A stretch of DNA of 64,000 bases from Vogesella mureinivorans (GTDB lineage Bacteria; Pseudomonadota; Gammaproteobacteria; Burkholderiales; Chromobacteriaceae), in assembly GCF_007644035.1 (NCBI RefSeq), contig NZ_VMTV02000047.1:62001-126000 (forward strand), in the 5' to 3' direction. Positions within the stretch are counted from its first letter, which is position 1, and each line of letters begins with the position of its first letter. Of the stretch, positions 1 to 7,704 are shown piece by piece. The translations under genes and the position numbers were made by a program. A model generated the notes under the pieces. That model searched no databases and was not told where the DNA came from. It worked only from the letters and a program-made list of their open reading frames with translations.

Positions 1-486
1 ATCGGCGTGCTGGTGGCCATGGCGCTGTTTGCGCGCAAGCAAGGCAGCAGCTTCTGGCAGGTGGCCGACTTTGTCGCCCCGCTGGTACCCACAGGGTTGG
101 CCGCAGGCCGCGTGGGTAACTTCATCAATGGTGAGCTATGGGGCCGCGTGGCACCGGCCGACCTGCCGTGGGCGATGGTTTTCCCGCGCGTGGACATGCT
201 GCCGCGTCACCCGTCGCAGTTGTACCAGGCGCTGCTGGAAGGCGCGGCGCTGTTTGTCATCCTGTGGCTGTTCTCGGCGCGCCGCCGCCCGGTGGGGCAG
301 GTGTCGGCGGTGTTCCTGATGGGCTATGGCAGCTTCCGCTTTATTGCCGAGTTCTTCCGCACCCCGGACGCCGGCATTTTCGGCCAGTCCGACGTGATCA
401 GCATGGGCCAGTGGCTAAGCCTGCCGATGATCGTGGCCGGCATTGCGCTATACCGCTGGGCTGCCCGCCAGCCGCAAACTGCCTGA
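1..486 (+). CDS. lgt: Prolipoprotein diacylglyceryl transferase, 3' part (partial)
   Basis: C-terminal 161 residues of the integral inner-membrane enzyme that moves diacylglycerol from phosphatidylglycerol to the lipobox cysteine of prolipoproteins. The frame is open to base 1, so the N-terminal part lies outside the window. The segment [14 protein letters not shown] (residues about 36-49 of this fragment) is the Lgt signature, and hydrophobic helices follow near the end. A copy of the repeated 10-mer (96-105) encodes part of the Leu-Ala-Ala stretch using the less common TTG codon. The next gene starts 11 bases downstream, so the two may be co-transcribed. Identification is firm. Confidence 0.95.
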   Translation: MGVLVAMALFARKQGSSFWQVADFVAPLVPTGLAAGRVGNFINGELWGRVAPADLPWAMVFPRVDMLPRHPSQLYQALLEGAALFVILWLFSARRRPVGQVSAVFLMGYGSFRFIAEFFRTPDAGIFGQSDVISMGQWLSLPMIVAGIALYRWAARQPQTA

Positions 487-496
487 GGAGCCTGCC

Positions 497-838
497 ATGA
501 AAGCCTTTATCCCGCTGCTGCTGTGCAGCCTGCTGGCCGGCTGCGCCACCTACCAGTGGCGCCACGGCGACGGCACCCGCAACTTTGATGCCGAAAGCTA
601 CCCGTGCAAACAGGAGGCCGCCAAAACCTTCCCGCCCGAGATGCGCGAGCGCGTAGCGCGCCCGGCGTCGTTTCAGCCGCCACGGCAGGTCTGCGGTGCC
701 AACAACCAGTGCACCTGGACGCCGGGCTACTGGGAGCCAGAGCGCCGCGAAAGCTTTGACGCCAATGCCGAGCAGCGCGAAGACATGTACCGCAGCTGCA
801 TGAAAGCCAAAGGCTGGGCGTACATCCGCGTGGATTAA
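497..838 (+). CDS. Small predicted outer-membrane lipoprotein, function unknown
   Basis: 113 residues. The first 16 residues form a lipoprotein signal peptide ending in the lipobox LLAGC, so the mature protein would begin at Cys16 and be lipid-anchored. The body is hydrophilic with four further cysteines (in ESYPCK, QVCGAN, NQCTW and YRSCM), which could form disulfides. The start at 497 was chosen because GAGGAG lies just upstream and the signal peptide then begins with Met-Lys. It follows lgt by 10 bases, which fits since Lgt would modify it. No family was recognised. Confidence 0.8.
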   Translation: MKAFIPLLLCSLLAGCATYQWRHGDGTRNFDAESYPCKQEAAKTFPPEMRERVARPASFQPPRQVCGANNQCTWTPGYWEPERRESFDANAEQREDMYRSCMKAKGWAYIRVD

Positions 839-866
839 GCGCCTGCGGCTAACCTTGGCCGCAACG

Positions 867-902
867 AACAAGGCCCTGCCGCATGGCAGGGCCTTGTTGT
901 TT
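867..902. terminator. Bidirectional intrinsic terminator
   Basis: Perfect 14-bp stem AACAAGGCCCTGCC with a GCAT loop, followed by T-rich sequence. It separates the lgt-lipoprotein pair from the convergent Lrp-type gene and can serve both. Confidence 0.85.
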
Positions 903-934
903 GTAGAGTGACCGTACTAGCAGGCGGCCACCAC

Positions 935-1378
935 CTAACGTGGCGGGCACACCGGCCGTGCCGATAGCGGCGTAGACAGAATGATGCTGGTGCGCGTCTC
1001 GCCCAGGTCGTTCAGGTGCGACACCAGCAGCTCCAGGTGCTGCACATCGCGCGCCAGCACGCGAAACACATAGGAATCCACCCCGGTCACGTGGTGGCAC
1101 TCTTGCACCTCCGGCATGGCGGCCAGCCTGTCCAGCAGCGTTTTCTTGGCCGGCTGCGGCACGGTAATGCCCACCAGCGCCGACAGCGCATACCCCGCCT
1201 TCAGCGGCGCCACTACCGCGTGGTAACCACGTATCACCCCCGCCTCTTCCAGCCGTTTGACGCGCTCCGACACCGCCGGCACCGACAGCCCCACCGCCTG
1301 CGCCAGCTCGGTCAGCGATTGGCGGGCGTTGTCCTGCAGTGCGGCCAGAATGGCCCACGATTTGGCGTCTACTTCCAT
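935..1378 (-). CDS. Lrp/AsnC family transcriptional regulator
   Basis: 147 residues, the usual length for the family. An N-terminal winged helix-turn-helix occupies about residues 5-60 (DNARQSLTELAQAVGLS, then VSERVKRLEEAGVI). The RAM ligand-binding domain follows with VTGVDSYVFRV near residue 100. The gene is divergent from a LysE-type amino-acid exporter starting at 1500. That arrangement is typical of a local regulator that senses the exported amino acid, though this pairing is inferred from position only. Confidence 0.9.
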   Translation of the reverse strand: MEVDAKSWAILAALQDNARQSLTELAQAVGLSVPAVSERVKRLEEAGVIRGYHAVVAPLKAGYALSALVGITVPQPAKKTLLDRLAAMPEVQECHHVTGVDSYVFRVLARDVQHLELLVSHLNDLGETRTSIILSTPLSARPVCPPR

Positions 1379-1499
1379 TTGTTAAGCCTTTCTGCCGTTT
1401 GGCCTGAATTTCTTAGGCCAGCATAGCGCATCGCCTGCATCACGGCATGGGCAGCCACCGCACGCCACGCCACACTATGCAGCAGCAAAGGAGAACACC

Positions 1500-2114
1500 A
1501 TGAGCCTGTTTCTGGAAGCGGCCGCCATCGGGCTGGCCATTGCCGCGCCGGTGGGCCCCATCGGCCTGCTGTGCATTGAACGCACGCTGCGCCGTGGCCC
1601 GGCCACCGGTTTTGTCACCGGCCTGGGCGCCGCCAGCGCCGATGGCCTGTACGCCAGCGCCGGTGCCGCCGGCATGGGCACGCTGCTGCACCTGCTCAGC
1701 GCTATCGCCACGCCGATGGCGCTGGCCGGTAGCGCCCTGCTGCTGTACATGGGCGTGGGCTCGCTGCGCCGTGCTGCGGCCAACCATGCCGCCCAGGCGA
1801 GCGAAAACGGCGGGCTGTTGGCGGCCTACCTGTCGGCACTGGGGCTCACCCTGAGCAACCCGATGACCATGCTGTCGTTTATTGCGGTGTTTGCCAGCCT
1901 GGCCGGCGGCCAGCAACCCGGCCCGGCGGATGCGGTGCTGATGGTGGCCGGCGTGTTTACCGGCTCGGCGCTGTGGTGGCTGCTGCTGGCCTACGGCGGC
2001 GGGCGCCTGCTGGCCCGGCTGGGGCCGGCCGGGCAACGGCGTATCAACCAGCTGTGCGGCGTGCTGCTCATCAGCTTTGCCGCGCTGATGGCCTGGCGCA
2101 CGCTGGCAGGCTAA
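1500..2114 (+). CDS. LysE/RhtB family amino-acid exporter
   Basis: 204 residues and about six hydrophobic segments, as in LysE/RhtB/ArgO exporters. The N-terminus carries the family pattern AIAAPVGPIGLLCIERTL (about residues 12-29), with GFVTGLGAASADGLYA next. It would export an amino acid across the inner membrane; the substrate cannot be told from sequence. The ribosome-binding site AAAGGAGAA is very strong. Its 10-base stretch CAAAGGAGAA is complementary to part of the candidate sRNA at 41083-41173. The divergent Lrp-family gene is the likely regulator. Confidence 0.9.
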   Translation: MSLFLEAAAIGLAIAAPVGPIGLLCIERTLRRGPATGFVTGLGAASADGLYASAGAAGMGTLLHLLSAIATPMALAGSALLLYMGVGSLRRAAANHAAQASENGGLLAAYLSALGLTLSNPMTMLSFIAVFASLAGGQQPGPADAVLMVAGVFTGSALWWLLLAYGGGRLLARLGPAGQRRINQLCGVLLISFAALMAWRTLAG

Positions 2115-2223
2115 ACACGGTTAGCAAGCACCGCTAACACAAGCTGGCAGCGCACCTGGGCCAAGGCGCGGCGACGCAGACAGTAACCGTGGTACGGCAA
2201 GGCAGCGCAGGATCTGGGTTGGG

Positions 2224-3111
2224 TTAGCGGCCCTCAGGCGCCAGGCCGTCCAGCTGCAGGAAGGCGCGCATGCTGCTGCCCGGCGCCTTATCGCGGTGGC
2301 GGATGCACCACAGCGTGCGCTGCAACGGCGGCAAGGCGGTGTGCAGCGGTACCAGCGCGCCGCTGTCCAGCAGCTCGGCCACCACGCGGCGCGACAGGCA
2401 GCTCACCCCCAGACCGGCGGCCACCGCACGTTTGATGGCCTCGGAATCGCCCAGCTCCATTTCCACGTTCAGGCTACCCAGATGCGGCAGCAGCACGCGC
2501 TCTACCTCCTCGCGGGTGCCGGAGCCCGCCTCGCGCAGCAGCCACGGCGCACCAGCCAGCTCGGCCAGGCTCACCGGCCGCCCCGCCAGCGGGTGGTTGG
2601 CCGCAGCAAACACCAGCAGCTCGTCTTGCTGCCACGGCAAGCTGTGCAGCGCCGGGTGGTGGCACGGGCCTTCTATCAGGCCAAAGTCGGCCTGCAGTGC
2701 CGCCACCGCCGCCACGATGTCGCGGGTATTGGCCACCTGCAGGCTGACGCGGCATTGCGGCCAACGCTGGCGCAAGGCCGCCAGCCGCTGCGGCAGCAAA
2801 TAGTTGGCAATGGTGGTACTGGCGCCCAGCCGCAGCGACAACGCCGCCTCGCCAAACAGGTCTTGCAGCGCCGCGGCGTCGTCCAGCAGCGCCCGCGCCC
2901 GTGGCAATAGCGCGCGGCCGTGTTCGTTCAGCTGCAGGCCACGGCCGATGCGGTCAAACAGCGGCACGCCCAGCGCCTGCTCCAGCTGCGCCAGCGCCTG
3001 GCTGGCGGCAGATTGCGACAGCGCCACCTCGGCCGCCGCCCGCGTCACCGACTCGCAGGCGGCCACCGCAGCAAATACTTCCAGTTCACGTAGCGACAGT
3101 CTTAGCGGCAT
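2224..3111 (-). CDS. LysR family transcriptional regulator, next to a YeiH-type exporter
   Basis: 295 residues. The N-terminal HTH is at about residues 6-60 (LRELEVFAAVAACESVTRAAAEVALSQSAASQALAQ, quoted in pieces: LRELEVF, SVTRAAAEVALSQSAAS). The remainder is a periplasmic-binding-like effector domain. It is divergent from the YeiH-family gene, the same arrangement as E. coli yeiE-yeiH. The 83-bp intergenic region contains ATTCA...TGAAT dyads compatible with a LysR site. Inferred role: local activator of the exporter. Confidence 0.9.
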   Translation of the reverse strand: MPLRLSLRELEVFAAVAACESVTRAAAEVALSQSAASQALAQLEQALGVPLFDRIGRGLQLNEHGRALLPRARALLDDAAALQDLFGEAALSLRLGASTTIANYLLPQRLAALRQRWPQCRVSLQVANTRDIVAAVAALQADFGLIEGPCHHPALHSLPWQQDELLVFAAANHPLAGRPVSLAELAGAPWLLREAGSGTREEVERVLLPHLGSLNVEMELGDSEAIKRAVAAGLGVSCLSRRVVAELLDSGALVPLHTALPPLQRTLWCIRHRDKAPGSSMRAFLQLDGLAPEGR

Positions 3112-3194
3112 GATTGATCGGTTTTAGTGATTGGTATCATTCATATTATCCGTTTTACCACTGAATAGCAGCCCACTAAGCTTGGCTTATTCAC

Positions 3195-4214
3195 ATGGGC
3201 AATAACGATATGAAGATTCTGGATAAGCAACACGGCCTGCTGCTGGCGGGTGCGCTGGCACTGGCTTCGCTGTGGCTGGCCACCCTGCAATGGTTGGCCG
3301 CACACGGCGTGTCCGCCCTCACGCTGGCCATGCTGCTGGGCATACTGGCGGCCAACCTGGGCCCGCGCCACACCCGCCCCGCCCCCGCCACGCTGGCGTT
3401 CTGCAAGACCACCCTGCTGCGCGCCGGCATCGTGCTGTTCGGCCTGCGCCTCACACTGGGCGAGCTGGGCCAGCTGGGCGCCACCGTGTGGCTGATCGAC
3501 GCGGCAGTATTGTGCAGCACCTTCGCGCTGGCGCTGTGGGCCGGCCCGCGGCTGGGGCTGGACCGCGAAAGCAGCGTGCTGATCGGCGCCGGCAGCGCCA
3601 TCTGCGGCGCGGCGGCGGTGATGGCCACCCAGCCGGTGATCCGCGCCAGCGGCGAGCGCGCCAGCCTGGCGGTGGCGGGCGTGGTGCTGTTTGGCAGCAT
3701 CGCCATGCTGCTGTACCCGGCGGCCTACCCGCTGCTAGCCAGCCTGGGGGTGAGCGACACGGCTTATGGTGTGATGACCGGCTCCACCCTGCACGAGGTG
3801 GCGCAGGTGGTGGCCGCCGGCAAGGCGGTAAGCGAACAGGCGGCCAACGCCGCGGTGCTGACCAAGATGCTGCGCGTAATGATGCTGGCGCCGTTCCTGC
3901 TACTGCTGGCTGCGTGGTGGCAACGCCGCCAGCCGCAGGCCAGCGGCCAGCGTGGCCGCATCACCATCCCGTGGTTTGCCTTCGGCTTTGTGGCGATGGT
4001 GGCGCTGAACAGCAGCGGCTGGCTGCCGGCCAGCGTGGTGGCCCCGCTGCAGCAGCTCACCACCCTGCTGCTAGCCACCGCCATGGCCGCACTGGGGCTG
4101 GACACCCGCGCCAGCGCCATCCGCGCCGCCGGCTGGCCACCGCTGCTACTGGCCGGGCTGCTGTTTGGCTGGTTGATGGTGGGCGGCGGGCTGTTTAACT
4201 GGCTGCTGGGGTGA
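3195..4214 (+). CDS. YeiH/UPF0324 family putative membrane exporter
   Basis: 339 residues and strongly hydrophobic, with roughly ten membrane segments. Family-like stretches are AGIVLFGLRLTLGELGQ (about residues 77-93), GAGSAICGAAAVMA, and TGSTLHEVAQVVAAG in the second half. The family has been linked to sulfate or sulfonate export but biochemical evidence is thin. A second possible start lies five codons downstream (ATG at 3210). The gene is followed directly by the REP-like palindrome at 4235-4284. Confidence 0.88.
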   Translation: MGNNDMKILDKQHGLLLAGALALASLWLATLQWLAAHGVSALTLAMLLGILAANLGPRHTRPAPATLAFCKTTLLRAGIVLFGLRLTLGELGQLGATVWLIDAAVLCSTFALALWAGPRLGLDRESSVLIGAGSAICGAAAVMATQPVIRASGERASLAVAGVVLFGSIAMLLYPAAYPLLASLGVSDTAYGVMTGSTLHEVAQVVAAGKAVSEQAANAAVLTKMLRVMMLAPFLLLLAAWWQRRQPQASGQRGRITIPWFAFGFVAMVALNSSGWLPASVVAPLQQLTTLLLATAMAALGLDTRASAIRAAGWPPLLLAGLLFGWLMVGGGLFNWLLG

Positions 4215-4234
4215 GCGGTGTCACGACCGGGGCC

Positions 4235-4284
4235 GTAGCCTGGATAAAAACCGTAACCCGGATAAGCCGCTGGCGCATCCGGGT
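4235..4284. repeat. REP-like palindrome, left copy
   Basis: Contains CCCGGAT/ATCCGGG arms (4257-4263 and 4277-4283) around a GCC-GCT-GGC centre, preceded by GTAGCC. The 27-bp core matches the reverse complement of the copy at 5236-5262 at 25 of 27 positions. It resembles the CGGATAAG...GCATCCGG extragenic palindromes found in many proteobacteria. Confidence 0.7.
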
Positions 4285-4419
4285 AAATCCATTGACACAG
4301 CTGGCCACATGACTAGAGGGAGCAGACCCTGCGGTCTAATGTCAGTCAGTTAGGCGAATGTACATGGCTATCAAGTAGGAGAGCGTGAGTGAAGCGCCCC
4401 TTCCCGTTGGCGCGAGCCG

Positions 4420-4520
4420 GGCAAAATGGTGCGCCCCAGGTTTTAAGACGCCGATTTGTGTGAGCCCCGAGCCGTTAGCGAGGGGCGAGTTCGGCGGTGC
4501 CTGGGGCGCACCATTTTGCC
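4420..4520. repeat. 101-bp nested inverted repeat (structured element)
   Basis: Perfect 21-bp outer arms at 4420-4440 and 4500-4520 (beginning GGCAAAATGGTGCGCC). Inside them are CGCCGA/TCGGCG arms and an innermost GCCCC/GGGGC pair. As RNA or single-stranded DNA it would form one long hairpin. No transposase gene is present. It could be a non-autonomous mobile element, a recombination site or a structured RNA; nothing in the sequence decides between these. Confidence 0.7.
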
Positions 4521-4559
4521 TGGGGTTTCGAGCAGCCCCGGGTTGCGGGGGTATGAAAA

Positions 4560-4583
4560 GGGGGCGGCAATCCGCCCCCTTTC
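4560..4583 (+). terminator. GC-rich hairpin, possible terminator
   Basis: Stem GGGGGCGG/CCGCCCCC with a CAAT loop, followed by TTTCCC. The T-tract is short, so termination is uncertain. Confidence 0.45.
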
Positions 4584-4666
4584 CCGTCTGCCGGGCGGAA
4601 CCGGCATTTAAGCATCGTCCGCATCGCGGACACGAAAGCACGCTTCAACGCGACAAACCTCTAGCA

Positions 4667-4700
4667 AAAAAATGCCAGTCAGCCTTAACTGACTGGCATT
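4667..4700 (-). terminator. Strong minus-strand intrinsic terminator
   Basis: 11-bp perfect stem ATGCCAGTCAG with a CCTTAA loop. On the minus strand it is followed by a run of seven T. The only minus-strand gene upstream is copA, whose transcript would cross the XRE gene antisense before stopping here. Confidence 0.75.
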
Positions 4701-4792
4701 ACCCCTGTGGCCAACCTTTTTTGACCAAACCGGCTACCCGAGTGAAGGCGCGTTGGAGATTGGGTAGAGACGAGAAGCTGTAGAATGGCAGT

Positions 4793-5146
4793 ATGAAAGA
4801 GATTCTTATCAGACAAATACTCGCGACCAACCTCCGTAATTGGATGAACTCTGCGGAGGGTGAGTTGGGTACACAACTTGGTCTTTCATCAAAAGCAGGT
4901 ATTGCACAATCGACTATCGGGCGAATGCTTAGCTGTCAAAATTCGGCCAATATCGATGTCGTTGAGCAGATCGCCCGGGCATTTGGGCGATCTGCTTCAG
5001 AGTTGCTTGAAAACCCGACCTCTGGCCACATTCAATACGACAGGACTGGATATGATGGTCTTTCTACTGAAGATCGCAGCAGCATTGAGCGGTATATTGC
5101 CTTTGTAATATCAGAGTCCAAAACCTGTAAACAGAGAGTGGACTAA
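4793..5146 (+). CDS. XRE-like helix-turn-helix regulator, accessory
   Basis: 117 residues. A Cro/C1-type helix-turn-helix is visible at about residues 28-65 (GLSSKAGIAQSTIGRML, NIDVVEQIARAFG, then ASELL). The C-terminal part is short and acidic, unlike a full phage repressor. Base composition is clearly AT-richer than the neighbouring genes, and the gene lies between two inverted REP-like palindromes, both signs of acquisition. No partner toxin, integrase or phage gene is adjacent. The start ATG at 4793 has only a weak upstream purine tract. Confidence 0.75.
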   Translation: MKEILIRQILATNLRNWMNSAEGELGTQLGLSSKAGIAQSTIGRMLSCQNSANIDVVEQIARAFGRSASELLENPTSGHIQYDRTGYDGLSTEDRSSIERYIAFVISESKTCKQRVD

Positions 5147-5235
5147 GAGCACCGAGGGTGGGAGCAGGCACTGCAACTCATCAATCAACCACGAGGCAAT
5201 GCTTGGTTGCACATCACCAACCCTGCGCACTCGCC

Positions 5236-5262
5236 CCCGGATGCGCCGTTGGCTTATCCGGG
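5236..5262. repeat. REP-like palindrome, right copy (inverted)
   Basis: 27-bp palindromic unit CCCGGAT...ATCCGGG followed by GCTAC. It is in the opposite orientation to the copy at 4257-4283. Together they bracket the accessory patch. Confidence 0.7.
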
Positions 5263-5300
5263 CTACCAGTGGCTACACACGCCACACAGCACACCTCTCA

Positions 5301-7643
5301 TCACCGCCAGCGCCGCAGCAGCAGCGCGTTGCTCACCACCGACACCGAACTTAGCGCCATGGCCGCGCCGGCCAGCACCGGGTTGAGCAGGCCCAGCGCG
5401 GCCAGCGGGATGCCCAGCACGTTGTAAACAAAGGCAAAGAACAGGTTCTGGTGGATCTTGCCCAGCGTGGCGCGCGCCAGGCGCAGCGCGTCGGCCAGGT
5501 GCTGCAGGTTGCCGTGCATCAGCGTGACATCCGCCGTGTCGATGGCGATGTCGGCACCGGCGCCCATGGCAAAGCTGACGTCGGCTACCGCCAGCGCCGG
5601 GGCGTCGTTGATGCCGTCGCCCACCATGGCCACGCGGCGGCCGGCGGCTTGCTGGCGCTGGATGTAGGCGGCCTTGTCCTGCGGGCGCTGGCTGGCGTGT
5701 ACCTGGCGTATGCCAGCCTCGGCGGCGATGGCGTCGGCGGTGGCCTGTTTGTCGCCGGTGAGCATCACCACCTCTACCCCCATGGCGTGCAAGGCGGCCA
5801 CGGCGGCGGCGGAGCTTGGCCGCAGGCGGTCCGCCAGGGCCAGCAGGGCCAGTGGCGTATCGCCGGCAGCCAGCGCCAATACGGTTTTACCCTGCGCGTA
5901 CAGCGCTGCGGCCTGCGGCGGCAGCTGGCCCAGCGCCCACTGCGGCTCGCCCAGGCGGTAGGGCTGGCCGGCAATCTGGCCGCGCACACCATGGCCGATG
6001 TCGCTGTCAAAAGCGGCTAGATGCGGCAGCACCAGCTGGCGGGCGGTGGCGGCCTGCACGATGGCTTGCGCCAGCGGGTGCTCGGCGCCCTGCTCCAGCG
6101 TGGCAGCCAGCGTGAGCACCGCGTCGGGCTCGATGCTGGCCAGCGGGATGATGTCGGTAAGCTGCGGCTTGCCTTCGGTCAGGGTGCCGGTTTTGTCCAC
6201 TACCAGCAGGTCGATGTTGGCAGCATGCTGCAGGGCGGCGGCGTGGCGAAACAGTATGCCGCGCCGCGCGCCCACGCCCACGCCCACCATCACCGCCGTG
6301 GGCGTGGCCAGGCCCAGCGCGCACGGGCAGGCAATCACCAGCACCGCCACGGCGTGAATCAGCGCCTGCTGCCAGCTGCCGCTCCACCAGGCAGTGGCCA
6401 GCAGCGTGAGCGTGGCCATGGCCAGCACCACCGGCACGAAAATGGCCGAGATGCGGTCGGCCAGCGCTTGTATCGGCGCCTTGCTGCCCTGCGCCTGCGC
6501 CACGGCGCGCACGATGGCGGCCAGCTGCGTGGCCTGGCCCACGCTGGTGGCGCGTACCTTGAGCATGCCGCCGGCGTTCTGGGTGCCCGCGTACACGGTG
6601 TCGCCTTCGCCACGCGCTACTGGCAGGCTTTCGCCGCTGAGCGCGCTTTCGTCCAGCACCGCGCTACCGGCCAGCACGGTGCCGTCCACCGCTAGCCGCT
6701 CGCCATGGCGCAGCACCACCACATCACCAGGCAACAGCTTGCCGATGGCGACCTCGTGCAGCTGGCCGTCGCGTTCCACGTTGGCCGTTTTGGGCGACAG
6801 CGCCAGCAGCGCCTCGATGGCACCGGCGGTGCGGCGTTTGGCGCGGCTTTCCAGCAATTTGCCCAGCAACACCAGCGTGATGACCGACACGCTGGCCTCG
6901 AAATACACGTGCTGGCTGTGGTCTGCGGCCAACGTTACCCACGCCGACAGCAGCCACGCCACGCTGGTGCCCAGCGCCACCAGCACGTCCATATTGGCGG
7001 CGCCGCTGCGCAGCGCGTGGTAGCCGCCGCGATAGAAACGCCAGCCCACGATGAACTGCACCGGCGCGGACAGCAGCAGCTGCCATTCGCGCGGCAGCCA
7101 GCCGTGGTGGCCGCCGCCGAACATGGCCACCATCTCGCCGACAAACGGCAGCGTTAGCAGCAGCGCCAGGGCAAACCAGGCCAGCTCGCGGCGGTCGTCG
7201 TGCTGCGGCGTGGCCGGCGCGGCATCATCCAGCACGCTGGCGCCAAAGCCGGCGCCCTGCACCACGGCCACCAGCTGTTCGGGGGTATACAGGCCGCTGG
7301 CAAAACGCAGCTGCGCGGTTTCGCTGGCCATATTGACGCTGGCCTGCACACCGGGCTGGCGGTTTAGCACTTTTTCGATACGTTGGCCGCAGGCGGCGCA
7401 GCTCATGCCGCTTAGCGCCAGCGTCAGCACGCTGTCCGGCACGCTAAAGCCTGCGCGGGCGATGGCGTCCAGCACTTGCTGCAACGAGGATTGCACCGGG
7501 TCGTACTGGATATCGGCGCTTTCGCTGGCAAAGCTGACGCTGGCGGCCACGCCGGGCAGGCGGTTCAGCAGTTTTTCGATGCGCAGTGCGCAGGCGGCGC
7601 AGCTCATGCCCGTGACGGGCAGGTGCAAATGGGCGGTGTTCAT
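5301..7643 (-). CDS. copA: Copper-exporting P1B-type ATPase with two metal-binding domains
   Basis: 780 residues, full length for the family. Two N-terminal heavy-metal-associated domains carry GMSCAAC (Cys15/Cys18 and Cys82/Cys85). Eight membrane helices follow, with the CPC metal site at 439-441, the SGES actuator loop at 336-339, the phosphorylated Asp in DKTGT at 483, the HP motif at 522-523 and GDGIND at 675-680. The last helices have YN and MALSS, which indicate Cu(I) rather than Zn/Cd specificity. It pumps Cu+ from the cytoplasm. A CsoR-type dyad lies 34 bases upstream of the start codon. Not in an operon with a chaperone or regulator here. Confidence 0.97.
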   Translation of the reverse strand: MNTAHLHLPVTGMSCAACALRIEKLLNRLPGVAASVSFASESADIQYDPVQSSLQQVLDAIARAGFSVPDSVLTLALSGMSCAACGQRIEKVLNRQPGVQASVNMASETAQLRFASGLYTPEQLVAVVQGAGFGASVLDDAAPATPQHDDRRELAWFALALLLTLPFVGEMVAMFGGGHHGWLPREWQLLLSAPVQFIVGWRFYRGGYHALRSGAANMDVLVALGTSVAWLLSAWVTLAADHSQHVYFEASVSVITLVLLGKLLESRAKRRTAGAIEALLALSPKTANVERDGQLHEVAIGKLLPGDVVVLRHGERLAVDGTVLAGSAVLDESALSGESLPVARGEGDTVYAGTQNAGGMLKVRATSVGQATQLAAIVRAVAQAQGSKAPIQALADRISAIFVPVVLAMATLTLLATAWWSGSWQQALIHAVAVLVIACPCALGLATPTAVMVGVGVGARRGILFRHAAALQHAANIDLLVVDKTGTLTEGKPQLTDIIPLASIEPDAVLTLAATLEQGAEHPLAQAIVQAATARQLVLPHLAAFDSDIGHGVRGQIAGQPYRLGEPQWALGQLPPQAAALYAQGKTVLALAAGDTPLALLALADRLRPSSAAAVAALHAMGVEVVMLTGDKQATADAIAAEAGIRQVHASQRPQDKAAYIQRQQAAGRRVAMVGDGINDAPALAVADVSFAMGAGADIAIDTADVTLMHGNLQHLADALRLARATLGKIHQNLFFAFVYNVLGIPLAALGLLNPVLAGAAMALSSVSVVSNALLLRRWR

Positions 7644-7676
7644 GCGGCATTACCGGGTAACAGACAGCACCATCCT

Positions 7677-7693
7677 ATACCCCACAGGGGTAT
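7677..7693. promoter_or_regulatory. CsoR-type copper operator upstream of copA
   Basis: Perfect dyad ATACCCC-ACA-GGGGTAT. It closely resembles known operators of the copper sensor CsoR (ATAC, a run of C, a run of G, GTAT). It does not resemble the CueR dyad common in gammaproteobacteria. No csoR gene is in the window. Confidence 0.65.
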
Positions 7694-7704
7694 TTAACAA
7701 GCTG

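Larger units (their letters stand above)
4285..4792. other. Gene-free accessory stretch with several hairpins
   Basis: About 500 bases without a credible gene. It holds a small hairpin with arms AGACC/GGTCT (4324-4337), the nested inverted repeat at 4420-4520, a GC-rich stem at 4560-4579, and a strong minus-strand terminator at 4671-4700. The open frame through the inverted repeat is judged to be a product of the palindrome and not a protein gene. Confidence 0.6.

Noticed and set aside
4385-4783. 132-codon open frame through the nested inverted repeat
   Set aside because: The frame exists because the palindrome lacks stops; the product is a mirror of the repeat and there is no ribosome-binding site.
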